Positions 54,704 through 63,376 of a stretch of 64,000 nt of DNA are shown here, piece by piece. How positions within the stretch are numbered: position 1 is the stretch's first letter; each line of letters opens with the position of its first letter. Made by a program: the position numbers and the translations under genes. The notes under the pieces were generated by a model. It saw only the letters and a program-made list of their open reading frames with translations, did no database searches and was not told where the DNA came from. This stretch comes from UBA721 sp002705165. Lineage in GTDB: Bacteria; Planctomycetota; Planctomycetia; Pirellulales; Pirellulaceae. The stretch covers positions 62,001-126,000 of the forward strand of contig JBJLEF010000001.1 in assembly GCA_045565995.1 (NCBI GenBank). The letters run 5' to 3'.

Positions 54704-56641
54704 TTAAGGCGTTACTTCAGGAATCACTGTTACCGAAAAGTGATTTATTTCTTTGTTAAGAATCGTAGCAAGCAGTGATTTTTTCACCCAAACAGTGCAA
54801 CGCCGTACCAAGCTACCGTCCTCTTCACGCTGCGTAAGCTCCACTGGAGCATACTGGTCAAGGAACCGTGGATCCTTCCCCAAACCTTTCAAGGCGGTTA
54901 CCCAGAACTCGTGACCCACATTAAATGGAAATACGTCGTTTCGAGTTTGAATTATTTTGTTTTGGCTTCTCGGAGCAAACAGATCTGGCGACTGAGCAAA
55001 GAAGATGTCTTTATTGAATGCGGCGTGGTTCTTATTCCCTTTGCGATCCCCCGGAAGATGAGCCATCTCGACGTTATTTAAGCCAAGCATATCCAAAACG
55101 GGACCCTCATAGGTGTAACCAATACCACCGGTTGTCAGAGTTCCTAAACTAAATGTCTCCTGTTTTCTATCGTTTTGCAACTTCAACTCCGCATTCCAGG
55201 CATTAAGCATTTCACCGAGTTGCCTTCCGCCTAAAGCCAGCTGGAATTCATTTGCCATTGTTGGTTGCACAATCCCATTCGTTTGTAAAAGGACTGACCA
55301 GGGTGGAGCCTGGGCAAGCAACATCGTCCCAATCAATGCAACTGTCGAGAACCCTACTCGAAGTGGCTTTCGCATGGTTGGCAGGGATTCAATGAGAAAA
55401 TACTTTCGGAAGTAATAAAGAGGAGCCAAGGCCATCAGTGGCCAGTAGGGCTGGAAAAATCGAAAGTAATTGAAATGGTCGCCACCGGTCAAAATCGGTG
55501 CGATACAAGCAAGCAACGTGATCAAGGAAATAATCGCGATAGGTTTAGAACCTACAGGTTGTTCTGCACTCCAGGGAACTCGAAATGTCTGTATCACGAC
55601 GACAGCGTTCATGAGCAACGCTGCTCCTGCCCAGGGCTCCGCTTTCACGAATTCAAGCAGATAGCCGACACCCAGCTTTAAGTTATAAAGAAAGTCCGAC
55701 GAAACCTTCGCATAATAAGTATTTGGAAACGGATATCCAAAATATAAATAGCGCCACGCTGTGATTACACCAACAGCAGCAACGTAATAAAGTATCGACC
55801 CTTTGATCGATTTTGTCGCCATTATGACACTGCTCCCCTGCTTCACTCGCGTGACAGCAATCACGAGCAACCAGACAAGACACAAATAGAATGCCTCAGG
55901 ACGAGTCAGCAACAACAACAGCATCCACAGGTTTAACGAACGCGAAGAGGATTTCGGCCTAAGAGCTTTACGAACAACTGCCAATGATCCTGACACAAAA
56001 ATAAAGGCCCATAGTCCAACATCCATCAACGTGACCGTCACCCAAATGACATATGCCGGACTAACAACCACCCAGGACCATAACAACGCACTTGCGGCCC
56101 AATTAACGACCAACAACTCGCGCTTAGTAATCTGTGTATCTTTCGGCAGCGACTCTTTCGCCAGTCCATGCAGAAAAAGCTGCAATGAGATTAACACGCC
56201 ACACATAAGAATCGCATTTACTAATAACACAAAGAACTCGATGTGTTCAGTAACAAGCATTCCTATTACACAAAGCATCATGAACAAGGTGGAAGAATAT
56301 CCTTCCACAGGCTCGCCGCCGGAATAATAGACGGCTCCATGTCCTGCTGCTACGTTTTTTGCATAAGTGAAAAAGATATTGGCATCATCGATACCAGCTC
56401 CCGACAAATTAATAACCGTTGGTTCGTCCGCATTTGGAATAGGAAACTCGAATGCCTTAAGAGCCAAAACGACTGTCAGCAACGCCAGGACGGCTGAAAC
56501 AGCAAGTCGCACATTCACCAGCGGAATAGCGTCTTGTCCTTTAGCGTCCGAACTACCTTGCTGCCGGTTTTGTTTCCGCTCCAGTTTACGCCGTTGGGCA
56601 CGCTCGTGTTTACGTTCAGTATGCGTTTTTTGCTTTGTCAT
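54704..56641 (-). CDS. GT-C membrane glycosyltransferase, AftB-like
   Basis: 645 residues from ATG 56641 (AAGAGGTG eight bases upstream). A very basic N-terminus (about 25 residues, rich in Lys/Arg/Gln) precedes about ten membrane segments. The first periplasmic loop has GAGIDDANIFFTYAKNVAAG, with a DD pair at about 85-86, then HGAVYYSGGEPVEGYSSTLF. This matches the pattern D-D-A-x-I...N-x-x-x-G-x-G...E-x-V-E-G-Y of mycobacterial AftB-type arabinofuranosyltransferases and related GT-C enzymes. The soluble end has GGIGYTYEGPVLDMLGLNN. It lies 13 bases after a DprE1-like gene. The acceptor is unknown. Confidence 0.75.
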   Translation of the reverse strand: MTKQKTHTERKHERAQRRKLERKQNRQQGSSDAKGQDAIPLVNVRLAVSAVLALLTVVLALKAFEFPIPNADEPTVINLSGAGIDDANIFFTYAKNVAAGHGAVYYSGGEPVEGYSSTLFMMLCVIGMLVTEHIEFFVLLVNAILMCGVLISLQLFLHGLAKESLPKDTQITKRELLVVNWAASALLWSWVVVSPAYVIWVTVTLMDVGLWAFIFVSGSLAVVRKALRPKSSSRSLNLWMLLLLLTRPEAFYLCLVWLLVIAVTRVKQGSSVIMATKSIKGSILYYVAAVGVITAWRYLYFGYPFPNTYYAKVSSDFLYNLKLGVGYLLEFVKAEPWAGAALLMNAVVVIQTFRVPWSAEQPVGSKPIAIISLITLLACIAPILTGGDHFNYFRFFQPYWPLMALAPLYYFRKYFLIESLPTMRKPLRVGFSTVALIGTMLLAQAPPWSVLLQTNGIVQPTMANEFQLALGGRQLGEMLNAWNAELKLQNDRKQETFSLGTLTTGGIGYTYEGPVLDMLGLNNVEMAHLPGDRKGNKNHAAFNKDIFFAQSPDLFAPRSQNKIIQTRNDVFPFNVGHEFWVTALKGLGKDPRFLDQYAPVELTQREEDGSLVRRCTVWVKKSLLATILNKEINHFSVTVIPEVTP

Positions 56642-56654
56642 GGTCTCACACCTC

Positions 56655-58046
56655 TTAAGGTGTACAAGTAATTCCAACCCGATCAGATTGGTGTGATCTA
56701 AACAATGTTTCAGGATCAAGTCGCTTCTTAATTCTCTTAAATGCTTCCAGTTGGGGATACATCTGAGAAAACGTTTCTGCAGAAACCAAGGCGTCTTTGG
56801 CCAGATAAACTCTGCCATTAAATTCCAACATGACCTCATCCAGTTGACGACATAGTCGATCTGTCTTTTCACCGCGGTAAGGAAAGTCTAATGCCAGCGT
56901 GTGGCCGTCAAACAAGTAGGACAAAAGCCCCTGATTAGCCGCTCCGCTACTTTTCAAAACAGCTAGAAACGATGCTTGGCCGGATTTAGAAATGATCTCC
57001 AGTAAACGAGTCATCGCTTCTTGAGACCATTTTCGTGGAAACAAAGCCTGATACTGAACAAATCCACGTTTACCATAGATTCGATTCCAGTGGTGAACAG
57101 AATCAAGAGGATAAAAATAGGAATCGAAATCGACCAGCAGTTGCTTGTCACCGTGACGACGATAATACAAGCTATTAAAAGCTTTGATAGCAAGTTTATT
57201 CATTGCGAGACCTGGTAGTTGGAGTGGAATCGACTTACTTCGCTTCCCGGGAAGGACGAACGGCTGCCGTATTCCTGAATTCTGCACCAATTCAACTGAT
57301 GCATCATTGCCTAACAGTAAAACTGATCTACCTAATTTGCTTCCCTGACTAAGGCAGTCGATCCAGGCCACGCTATATTTATATTGTTCGTCAGTTTCCA
57401 AAAAAAGATCAAACAGCTCGCCTAGATTTCCAGCACGTCGCTGGTGCACATCCACATAGGCTGAAGGAACTCGCGTCAACTGGAGCGTCGCCTCAAGAAT
57501 AATTCCGGTAAGGCCCATTCCCCCTACAGTCGCCCAAAACACCTCAGCATTATCCTCAGGCGAACATTCTAAAATAGCACCTTCGGCTACCATCAAACTA
57601 AATCGCCGAACGTATTGTCCCCATGTTCCATCACGATGATGATTCTTTCCATGAACGTCGGCCGCAATTGCACCACCCACCGTTACAAATTTAGTCCCCG
57701 GAGTCGTGGGTAAAAACCAGCCTTTCGGTAAGGCCACTTGAATGATTTCTTCGAGAGAAACTCCTGCCTCACAAGTAATACAACCTGAATTAACATCAAA
57801 CGACAGGAATCTGTCACGAGTTCTCTGCAACAACACCCCGTCACTGTTGACGGCTGAATCTCCATAGCTCCGTCCAAGTCCACGCGCAATCAGACTCGAA
57901 GAAGCTGTACCCAATAGTTCCTGCAGATCTTCAATGCGTCGCTGGAAGTAAACTCGACAGTCCAGCTTGGGATAATTGCCCCATCCTGAAAGCCGAGTCG
58001 AATTTAGAGAGTTCTGAGCGGTGTTCGTTGCAGCCAATTCGTTCAC
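56655..58046 (-). CDS. dprE1: DprE1-like FAD-dependent decaprenylphospho-ribose 2-oxidase
   Basis: 463 residues. Close overall resemblance to mycobacterial DprE1: LSGWGNYPK, ARGLGRSYGDSA, TVGGAIAADVHGKNHH (conserved His132 region), FWATVGGMGLTGII, SYFYPLDSVHHWNRIYGKRGF in pieces, GRVYLAKDA with the conserved Lys at 417. The position matching M. tuberculosis Cys387 is Ala385 (GHTLALDFP against GWNICVDFP). It oxidises the 2-OH of polyprenyl-phospho-ribose on the way to arabinose. GTG start 58046 with AAGGTGGGG five bases upstream; 12 bases after the UbiA-type gene. Confidence 0.9.
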   Translation of the reverse strand: MNELAATNTAQNSLNSTRLSGWGNYPKLDCRVYFQRRIEDLQELLGTASSSLIARGLGRSYGDSAVNSDGVLLQRTRDRFLSFDVNSGCITCEAGVSLEEIIQVALPKGWFLPTTPGTKFVTVGGAIAADVHGKNHHRDGTWGQYVRRFSLMVAEGAILECSPEDNAEVFWATVGGMGLTGIILEATLQLTRVPSAYVDVHQRRAGNLGELFDLFLETDEQYKYSVAWIDCLSQGSKLGRSVLLLGNDASVELVQNSGIRQPFVLPGKRSKSIPLQLPGLAMNKLAIKAFNSLYYRRHGDKQLLVDFDSYFYPLDSVHHWNRIYGKRGFVQYQALFPRKWSQEAMTRLLEIISKSGQASFLAVLKSSGAANQGLLSYLFDGHTLALDFPYRGEKTDRLCRQLDEVMLEFNGRVYLAKDALVSAETFSQMYPQLEAFKRIKKRLDPETLFRSHQSDRVGITCTP

Positions 58047-58058
58047 AAGACCCCACCT

Positions 58059-59012
58059 TTATCCAGAGAATGGCCAAATTGCAATTAGCATACATACCAC
58101 CACTATTGTGGCACTAATCCAACTAGATGGATCAAGAACAATATACTTTACAGCGTCTTCCGCCACCTTACCTCGATGAGCCATCATCCAGAAGTTACAG
58201 ACCCAGTACAACACGGCGAGAACAACACCCCACAAAGCCTGCGGGTAGGCATATAGCTGAGCAGCGGCTTCAGCATTCATGTATAACGCCATTACCAATA
58301 CAGCCATCACGCCGGTACAAATCCCAATCATCTCCACTAAGAGGATATCACTTGGCTCATAACCTCGACGACGAAGACCAGCAAGTCGTTGATCATCCGC
58401 TGGTACATCCTGATACTTAAACAATTCACTGAATCGCTTACCGAATGCAATGCTTGTAAAAATAAACATTGAGAATGCCAGCAGCCAAACACTGGAGACT
58501 ACTCCTGTCGCCACCGATCCCATCACAATTCTCAAAGTAAAAAGCCCGCCCAGAATGAGCGCATCGACCATCACAATCCGCTTGAACCAAAACGTATAAA
58601 GTGTCGTCACTGCAAAATAACTTGCCAAAGCATAACAATACGACAGGTCACCTACCAAAAAATAAGCTATCCCGAATCCGGCGGCCAGCATCGCCATCAT
58701 AATAACGGGGGCCAGACCAGGCGACACTGCCCCGCTAGCAAACGGCCGACGACACTTGGTTGGATGCAAGCGATCCGCCTGTAAGTCCATACGATCATTG
58801 AGCACATAAACCGCCGAGGCCACAAAACTGAGACTAAGAAATGCCCATACGCCAGTTAGGGCAATCTCACTATCGCCTATCTTTTGCCCAAGAATTGGAG
58901 CTAGAAACACGAGTAAATTTTTTACCCATTGGTGGGGACGCAACAATTTGACCACGACGGCCAAAGAATTTTGGTCAGCGGTGAAGGCTGATTCAGTAAG
59001 GTCACTATCCAT
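58059..59012 (-). CDS. UbiA-type polyprenyl-phosphate phosphoribosyltransferase (DPPR synthase-like)
   Basis: 317 residues, about nine membrane segments. Starts with LLRPHQWVKNLLVF, followed by YVLNDRMDLQADRLHPTKCRRPFASG (in pieces). This contains the Asp-rich NDxxDxxxD motif at about 72-80 and the HPTK...RPxAxG phrase that marks DPPR synthase (Rv3806c) among UbiA proteins. A second Asp-rich part is weaker. It would attach 5-phosphoribose to a polyprenyl phosphate. It is 49 bases downstream of der, and the DprE1-like and GT-C genes follow closely: a three-gene unit. Confidence 0.88.
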   Translation of the reverse strand: MDSDLTESAFTADQNSLAVVVKLLRPHQWVKNLLVFLAPILGQKIGDSEIALTGVWAFLSLSFVASAVYVLNDRMDLQADRLHPTKCRRPFASGAVSPGLAPVIMMAMLAAGFGIAYFLVGDLSYCYALASYFAVTTLYTFWFKRIVMVDALILGGLFTLRIVMGSVATGVVSSVWLLAFSMFIFTSIAFGKRFSELFKYQDVPADDQRLAGLRRRGYEPSDILLVEMIGICTGVMAVLVMALYMNAEAAAQLYAYPQALWGVVLAVLYWVCNFWMMAHRGKVAEDAVKYIVLDPSSWISATIVVVCMLIAIWPFSG

Positions 59013-59061
59013 GGGTTACATCCCTGAGAATCGACGAGGTACCTCGTTCGTCTGGTATCGA

Positions 59062-60423
59062 CTAACCGATGACTCCAATCTCGTTACGCTCGTCCATACT
59101 TTCCCGCTTCTGCACATAAAGTTTGATCGGCACCTCGCCAAAATCAAGCTGATCCCGTAAGGCTCCCAGCAGATACCTGCGATAGTCCGGTGCAAATGCT
59201 TTTGGATTATTGACTTTCATGACAATTGTTGGAGGTTGTGTACTGACCTGACTGCAGTAATAAACCTTGGGGCGTCGGTTTTTGTAAATGGGTGGTGCGT
59301 GATGTCGTATCGCATCACGAACCAATCGATTCAATTCGCCCGTTCCAACTCGCATTTGAGTTTGCTTATAGAGCATCTGAGCGTGATTTAATAACGCCTT
59401 CATATTTTTTCCGGTCTGACCGGTAATGAAAGCTATGGGAACATGGGACATGGTTTGAAATGTATCGCGAAGGTAATTCGCCCAACGCTCGGTCGGCATA
59501 TGCTCAACCATGAGGTCCCATTTGTTCACTACGAAGATACAAGGCCTGAAGTTATCTTCGACGTATTTCACCAGTTGCTTATCCACCTGACTTACACGTT
59601 GTGCCGCATCAAAGAACATTAACACAATGTCCGCTCGACGAATACTTCGTTGCGCACGGTGGGTACTATAAAACTCAACGTCGGTCCGGACACTCTTCCG
59701 CTTACGCAAACCAGGCGTATCAATCGCCACGAACGACTTACCATCCAATTCGAAGCGTACGTCAACACTATCCCGAGTGGTACCAGCAACTTCACTGACG
59801 ATCATACGTTCGGCTTCGGTCAAGCTGTTAATGAATGTGCTCTTACCAACATTCCGGCGACCAACCAATGCGATTTTCATTTCACCCGGCTCGATATCTT
59901 CATCCATCAGATCTTCATCACTGAGATGTGGCACACGCTCAGCAATCATATCGAGCAACAATTCTTTGTTGCGATTTTGCAGCGCACTTACGCGAATTAA
60001 CTTACCTCGGCCAAGACGGTAGAATTCATCGGCATCGGCATCCATTGCGGATTCATCTGCCTTATTGGCGACACAAATCGTGGGTTTGTCAATGTACCGA
60101 AGACGCTGAGCAACCTCCTGATCGAGAGGTAGCAGGCCGTCTCGAGTATCCACGACAAAAAGAATGACGTCGGCAGCATCCATCGCCAATCGAATCTGCT
60201 CTTCAATCTCTTCACTCAGATCATCAACGTCGTTAATCCCAATACCACCTGTATCGACTAACTCGAAAAAACGCTCATCGTGTCGTAAAAGTTGCGTCAT
60301 CCGATCGCGTGTAACTCCCGCAACATCATCTACGATGGCTAAACGCCGCCCGGCGAGCCAATTGAAAATGCTGGATTTGCCCACGTTAGGGCGACCGATG
60401 ATAACAACTTGAGGTAAAGCCAT
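59062..60423 (-). CDS. der: Ribosome-associated GTPase Der (EngA)
   Basis: Two GTPase domains: P-loops GRPNVGKS (10-17) and GRRNVGKS (about 188-195), G4 motifs NKAD (120-123) and NKWD, then a C-terminal KH-like domain with RRPKVYYCSQVSTQPPTIVMKVN in pieces. 453 residues from ATG 60423; a frame further up has no homology. Needed for 50S assembly. An inverted repeat lies just upstream. Confidence 0.96.
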   Translation of the reverse strand: MALPQVVIIGRPNVGKSSIFNWLAGRRLAIVDDVAGVTRDRMTQLLRHDERFFELVDTGGIGINDVDDLSEEIEEQIRLAMDAADVILFVVDTRDGLLPLDQEVAQRLRYIDKPTICVANKADESAMDADADEFYRLGRGKLIRVSALQNRNKELLLDMIAERVPHLSDEDLMDEDIEPGEMKIALVGRRNVGKSTFINSLTEAERMIVSEVAGTTRDSVDVRFELDGKSFVAIDTPGLRKRKSVRTDVEFYSTHRAQRSIRRADIVLMFFDAAQRVSQVDKQLVKYVEDNFRPCIFVVNKWDLMVEHMPTERWANYLRDTFQTMSHVPIAFITGQTGKNMKALLNHAQMLYKQTQMRVGTGELNRLVRDAIRHHAPPIYKNRRPKVYYCSQVSTQPPTIVMKVNNPKAFAPDYRRYLLGALRDQLDFGEVPIKLYVQKRESMDERNEIGVIG

Positions 60424-60440
60424 AGTGCTATAATGATATC

Positions 60441-60461
60441 TCGACGTTTGCAAAACGTCGA
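60441..60461. promoter_or_regulatory. Inverted repeat upstream of der
   Basis: 9-bp arms TCGACGTTT and AAACGTCGA with a 3-base loop, starting 18 bases before the der ATG. On the der strand it overlaps a possible -35 (TTGCAA) with TATAGC 16 bases away. It could be an operator or an RNA hairpin at the start of the transcript. Confidence 0.4.
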
Positions 60462-60584
60462 TAATCCCCGTTTCCATTGGCCTATAATTAAGCCTACGAA
60501 CCGTGAGGCGGATGGTATTTTCAGTGAAATCGTTATAATTCAACATTCCTTTAGCCGCTTTTGAATAGATTCCCCACTTATCGT

Positions 60585-61532
60585 ATGTCTACCGACGAAT
60601 CGCCAACAACCGGACCTTTTGACGCCGCACGCATTGCGAAGGCTGTTCGTCAGCGATTACAGAGTTTACAACGTTCCGGAATTACTTCTCTACGTACTCC
60701 CAACGCATCTCAACCCGACCTAAGCTCCCTCCAAACTCAAATCGATAACGTGCAACAAAATAGTTTGCTCAAGGAATCCCAGTCAACGAATGAGATTCCG
60801 ACTGACGATCAAAGGGCGGAGGCGGAAGACCATGCTGTGGAAATCGCGGTCGAGCCAACACCACCTACTTCGCCACCACCTACTTCGCCACCAACACCGA
60901 GCCTCACCATAAACATCTCCCGGGAAACTGCCGTCATGCCGTCGAAGAAACAAAGTGAGTTAGACATTGTTTGTCAGGAGGTGGCGGATTGTACTGCCTG
61001 TGCTGAACTAGCGAGCACTCGCACCAATACCGTCTTTGGTGTCGGCAATCCTAACGCCCGTTTAGTCTTCTATGGTGAAGCTCCTGGAGCGGAAGAGGAC
61101 AAACAGGGTGAACCGTTTGTGGGACGAGCTGGAAAGCTACTTAATAAAATCATTGAGGCGATGGGCCTAACTCGTGATGAAATATACATTCTCAACACAA
61201 TCAAATGTCGTCCACCAGGGAATAGGAATCCAACGCCGGATGAACAACAGAATTGTGCTGGCTTCCTTCAACGACAACTGGAGATCATTCAGCCAGAATA
61301 TATCGTCTGTCTGGGAGCTATCGCCAGCCACTCGTTCCTCGAATGTAAAACTCCTATCGGACAGATGCGAGGACAGTTCTTTGATAAGAACGGGATCAAA
61401 GTACTCTGCACCTTCCATCCTGCCTATCTCCTACGTGACCCTCGTCGCAAACGTGATGTCTGGGACGACATTCAATTCCTAATGAAGGATATGGGACTAA
61501 CTATTCCTAAAAATTCCGAAGGGGTCACTTAG
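60585..61532 (+). CDS. Uracil-DNA glycosylase (family 4, iron-sulfur type)
   Basis: 315 residues from ATG 60585 (TTG at 60561 possible). An N-terminal extension of about 120 residues is polar and Pro/Ser-rich with a short PPTSP repeat. The core has the Fe-S cysteines C136-x-x-C139 with C208 and C224, the active motif GEAPGAEED at about 164-172, FVGRAGKLLNKII, NTIKCRPPGNRNP and HPAYLLRDP. It removes uracil from DNA at the start of base excision repair. 9 bases before the HAD gene. Confidence 0.93.
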   Translation: MSTDESPTTGPFDAARIAKAVRQRLQSLQRSGITSLRTPNASQPDLSSLQTQIDNVQQNSLLKESQSTNEIPTDDQRAEAEDHAVEIAVEPTPPTSPPPTSPPTPSLTINISRETAVMPSKKQSELDIVCQEVADCTACAELASTRTNTVFGVGNPNARLVFYGEAPGAEEDKQGEPFVGRAGKLLNKIIEAMGLTRDEIYILNTIKCRPPGNRNPTPDEQQNCAGFLQRQLEIIQPEYIVCLGAIASHSFLECKTPIGQMRGQFFDKNGIKVLCTFHPAYLLRDPRRKRDVWDDIQFLMKDMGLTIPKNSEGVT

Positions 61533-61541
61533 GGATTTTCA

Positions 61542-62153
61542 ATGACCATTAAAGGAATCATCTTTGACATGGACGGCACGTTGATCGACTCCCAACTGGA
61601 TTTCGATCAGATGAGGCTTGATCTGAACTTACCTGAAAACGCCCCGATTCTTGAAACGATTGAATCTTATACAGGAACGCGCCGTCAACAATGTAATCAG
61701 GTGCTACGCCAACACGAACAGATCGGCGTGGAGAAAGCGACTGTATTTCCAGGTATTTCTGAATTCGTCGAATATGCCGACTCCCTGGGTTTAAAGATGG
61801 CGATCGTCACACGGAATCTACACGAGTTTGCACTGGAAATGCTGAAGATGCTACCCGTGACATTCTCACCCGTGATCGGACGAGAAGAAGGACCAATCAA
61901 ACCTGATCCCTGGGCTCTTCACCAGATCTGTAGAATCTGGGGAATTCAACCACACGAAGCGGTAATGGCTGGTGACTATCGTTTTGATCTGGAGGCCGGA
62001 AAAAATGCCGGGTGCCCAACGCTATGGTTCAGTCAAAAGAGAGTCGTTGGGTCGTCCGATTGGCACCAACTTGCCGACTACATCCTCAAAGACAACCTTC
62101 AGGGTAAACCATTGCTCGATAAGATCCTCCAGGACCATTCTGATTCCGCCTAA
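61542..62153 (+). CDS. HAD-family hydrolase (phosphoglycolate phosphatase-like)
   Basis: 203 residues. Motif I FDMDGTLIDSQLDF with nucleophile and acid Asp, motif II VTRN, motif III lysine in GPIKPDPWAL, motif IV GDYRFDLEAGKNAG. A small helical cap between motifs I and II. Likely phosphoglycolate or another small sugar-phosphate phosphatase. Probably co-transcribed with the glycosylase gene. Confidence 0.88.
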   Translation: MTIKGIIFDMDGTLIDSQLDFDQMRLDLNLPENAPILETIESYTGTRRQQCNQVLRQHEQIGVEKATVFPGISEFVEYADSLGLKMAIVTRNLHEFALEMLKMLPVTFSPVIGREEGPIKPDPWALHQICRIWGIQPHEAVMAGDYRFDLEAGKNAGCPTLWFSQKRVVGSSDWHQLADYILKDNLQGKPLLDKILQDHSDSA

Positions 62154-62281
62154 AGGTCGAATCGATCCAGGCTCAGCAGGCAGGTACGAACATTCCCGAG
62201 CAATATCGGGATCCATATAGCCCTAAAATCATCATTCCTGCTAGAATCCAGCACAATTCACATAAGTCAACATGACCGGGA

Positions 62282-63256
62282 ATGGATTCCAGGGTAATGA
62301 AATATTCTCAAGCAATCATTGTCTTCCTTGCACTTGTGCAAGGTGTTTTTGCTCAGCAACAACCCACCACGACACCAACAGGTAATCAAACTCGGATAAG
62401 CTCTCCTCAAGGTGTTCGCCAGCAAGCTCCCCAGGGAGTCCAACCGCCTTCCTTCCTGCCACTCTCCGAAAAGCACGAGGAATACATCCAACGTGTTCTC
62501 CTTTACTGGCAAAATCATACCGAAAAAATTGACCACTATCGCAGCGACTTCGAACGATGGCAATTCGACACCGTTTATGGACCGCGAAACACCTTCAAAA
62601 CATTCAGCACTGGCAAAGTACGATTTGCCGATCCAGACAAAGGACTGTTCAAGGTCGAAAAAGTTCTTACTTACCAGCCAGCAACCGCTCAAACTAAAGC
62701 GACTTATAAGGAAATCCCTGGTGCACATGGAGAAAACTGGGTCTGTGATGGAAAGAGTATCTTTGAGTATGACTATCTCAACGAGCGACTCATCCAACAA
62801 GTATTACCTAAAGAACTACAGGGCCAGAACATCATCAACGGACCGTTACCTTTCCTGTTTGGATGTAATGCTCAGGATATTACGAATCGATTTTGGATGC
62901 GGGCAATCACACCTCAGAATATGAAAGGTGAGATTTGGCTCGAGGCGTATCCTAAGACCATTCACGATGCCAGCAACTATCAGAAAGTTCACATCATCAT
63001 CGACAATAAGGATTTTCTCCCCAAAGGAATGGTAATTTTTGATCGCAGCTATGAAAAAGGCAAGAATCATTCACGAACGGTATTTAACTTCAAACAGCGT
63101 GAAATTAACTTTGCCACTACGCTGGAGAAACTAAATCCTTTTTACCGAAATTTCTACGAGCCTGAATTGCCGTCCGGTTGGAAAAAAGTGGTCAATGCGG
63201 CGCCTAGTTCTCCGGCAGCCCGGCAGGCTAACAATCCATCACAACAACCACGCTAA
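62282..63256 (+). CDS. Secreted planctomycete protein, TIGR03009-like
   Basis: 324 residues with a signal peptide (YSQAIIVFLALVQGVFA, cleavage before QQQP) and a Gln/Thr/Pro-rich linker. The body has VLLYWQNHTEKIDHYRSDFERWQFDTVYG (in pieces), WVCDGKSIFEYDYLNERLIQ, PFLFGCNAQDITNRFWMR, and a Pro/Ala/Gln tail. The pattern recalls the planctomycete TIGR03009 family and an outer-membrane lipoprotein sorting (LolA-like) fold. Role unknown. The start could be 62282 or 62297. Confidence 0.72.
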   Translation: MDSRVMKYSQAIIVFLALVQGVFAQQQPTTTPTGNQTRISSPQGVRQQAPQGVQPPSFLPLSEKHEEYIQRVLLYWQNHTEKIDHYRSDFERWQFDTVYGPRNTFKTFSTGKVRFADPDKGLFKVEKVLTYQPATAQTKATYKEIPGAHGENWVCDGKSIFEYDYLNERLIQQVLPKELQGQNIINGPLPFLFGCNAQDITNRFWMRAITPQNMKGEIWLEAYPKTIHDASNYQKVHIIIDNKDFLPKGMVIFDRSYEKGKNHSRTVFNFKQREINFATTLEKLNPFYRNFYEPELPSGWKKVVNAAPSSPAARQANNPSQQPR

Positions 63257-63376
63257 ACCTTCGATCAGGCAATTTGTTGGTAAGTAAAGATTAACTATTG
63301 ATATAATAGTACAAGCGTAGGGTTTACGATTCCTATTCGGGTATTACATTCATTTCTCGAGCATAGATTCAGTAAA

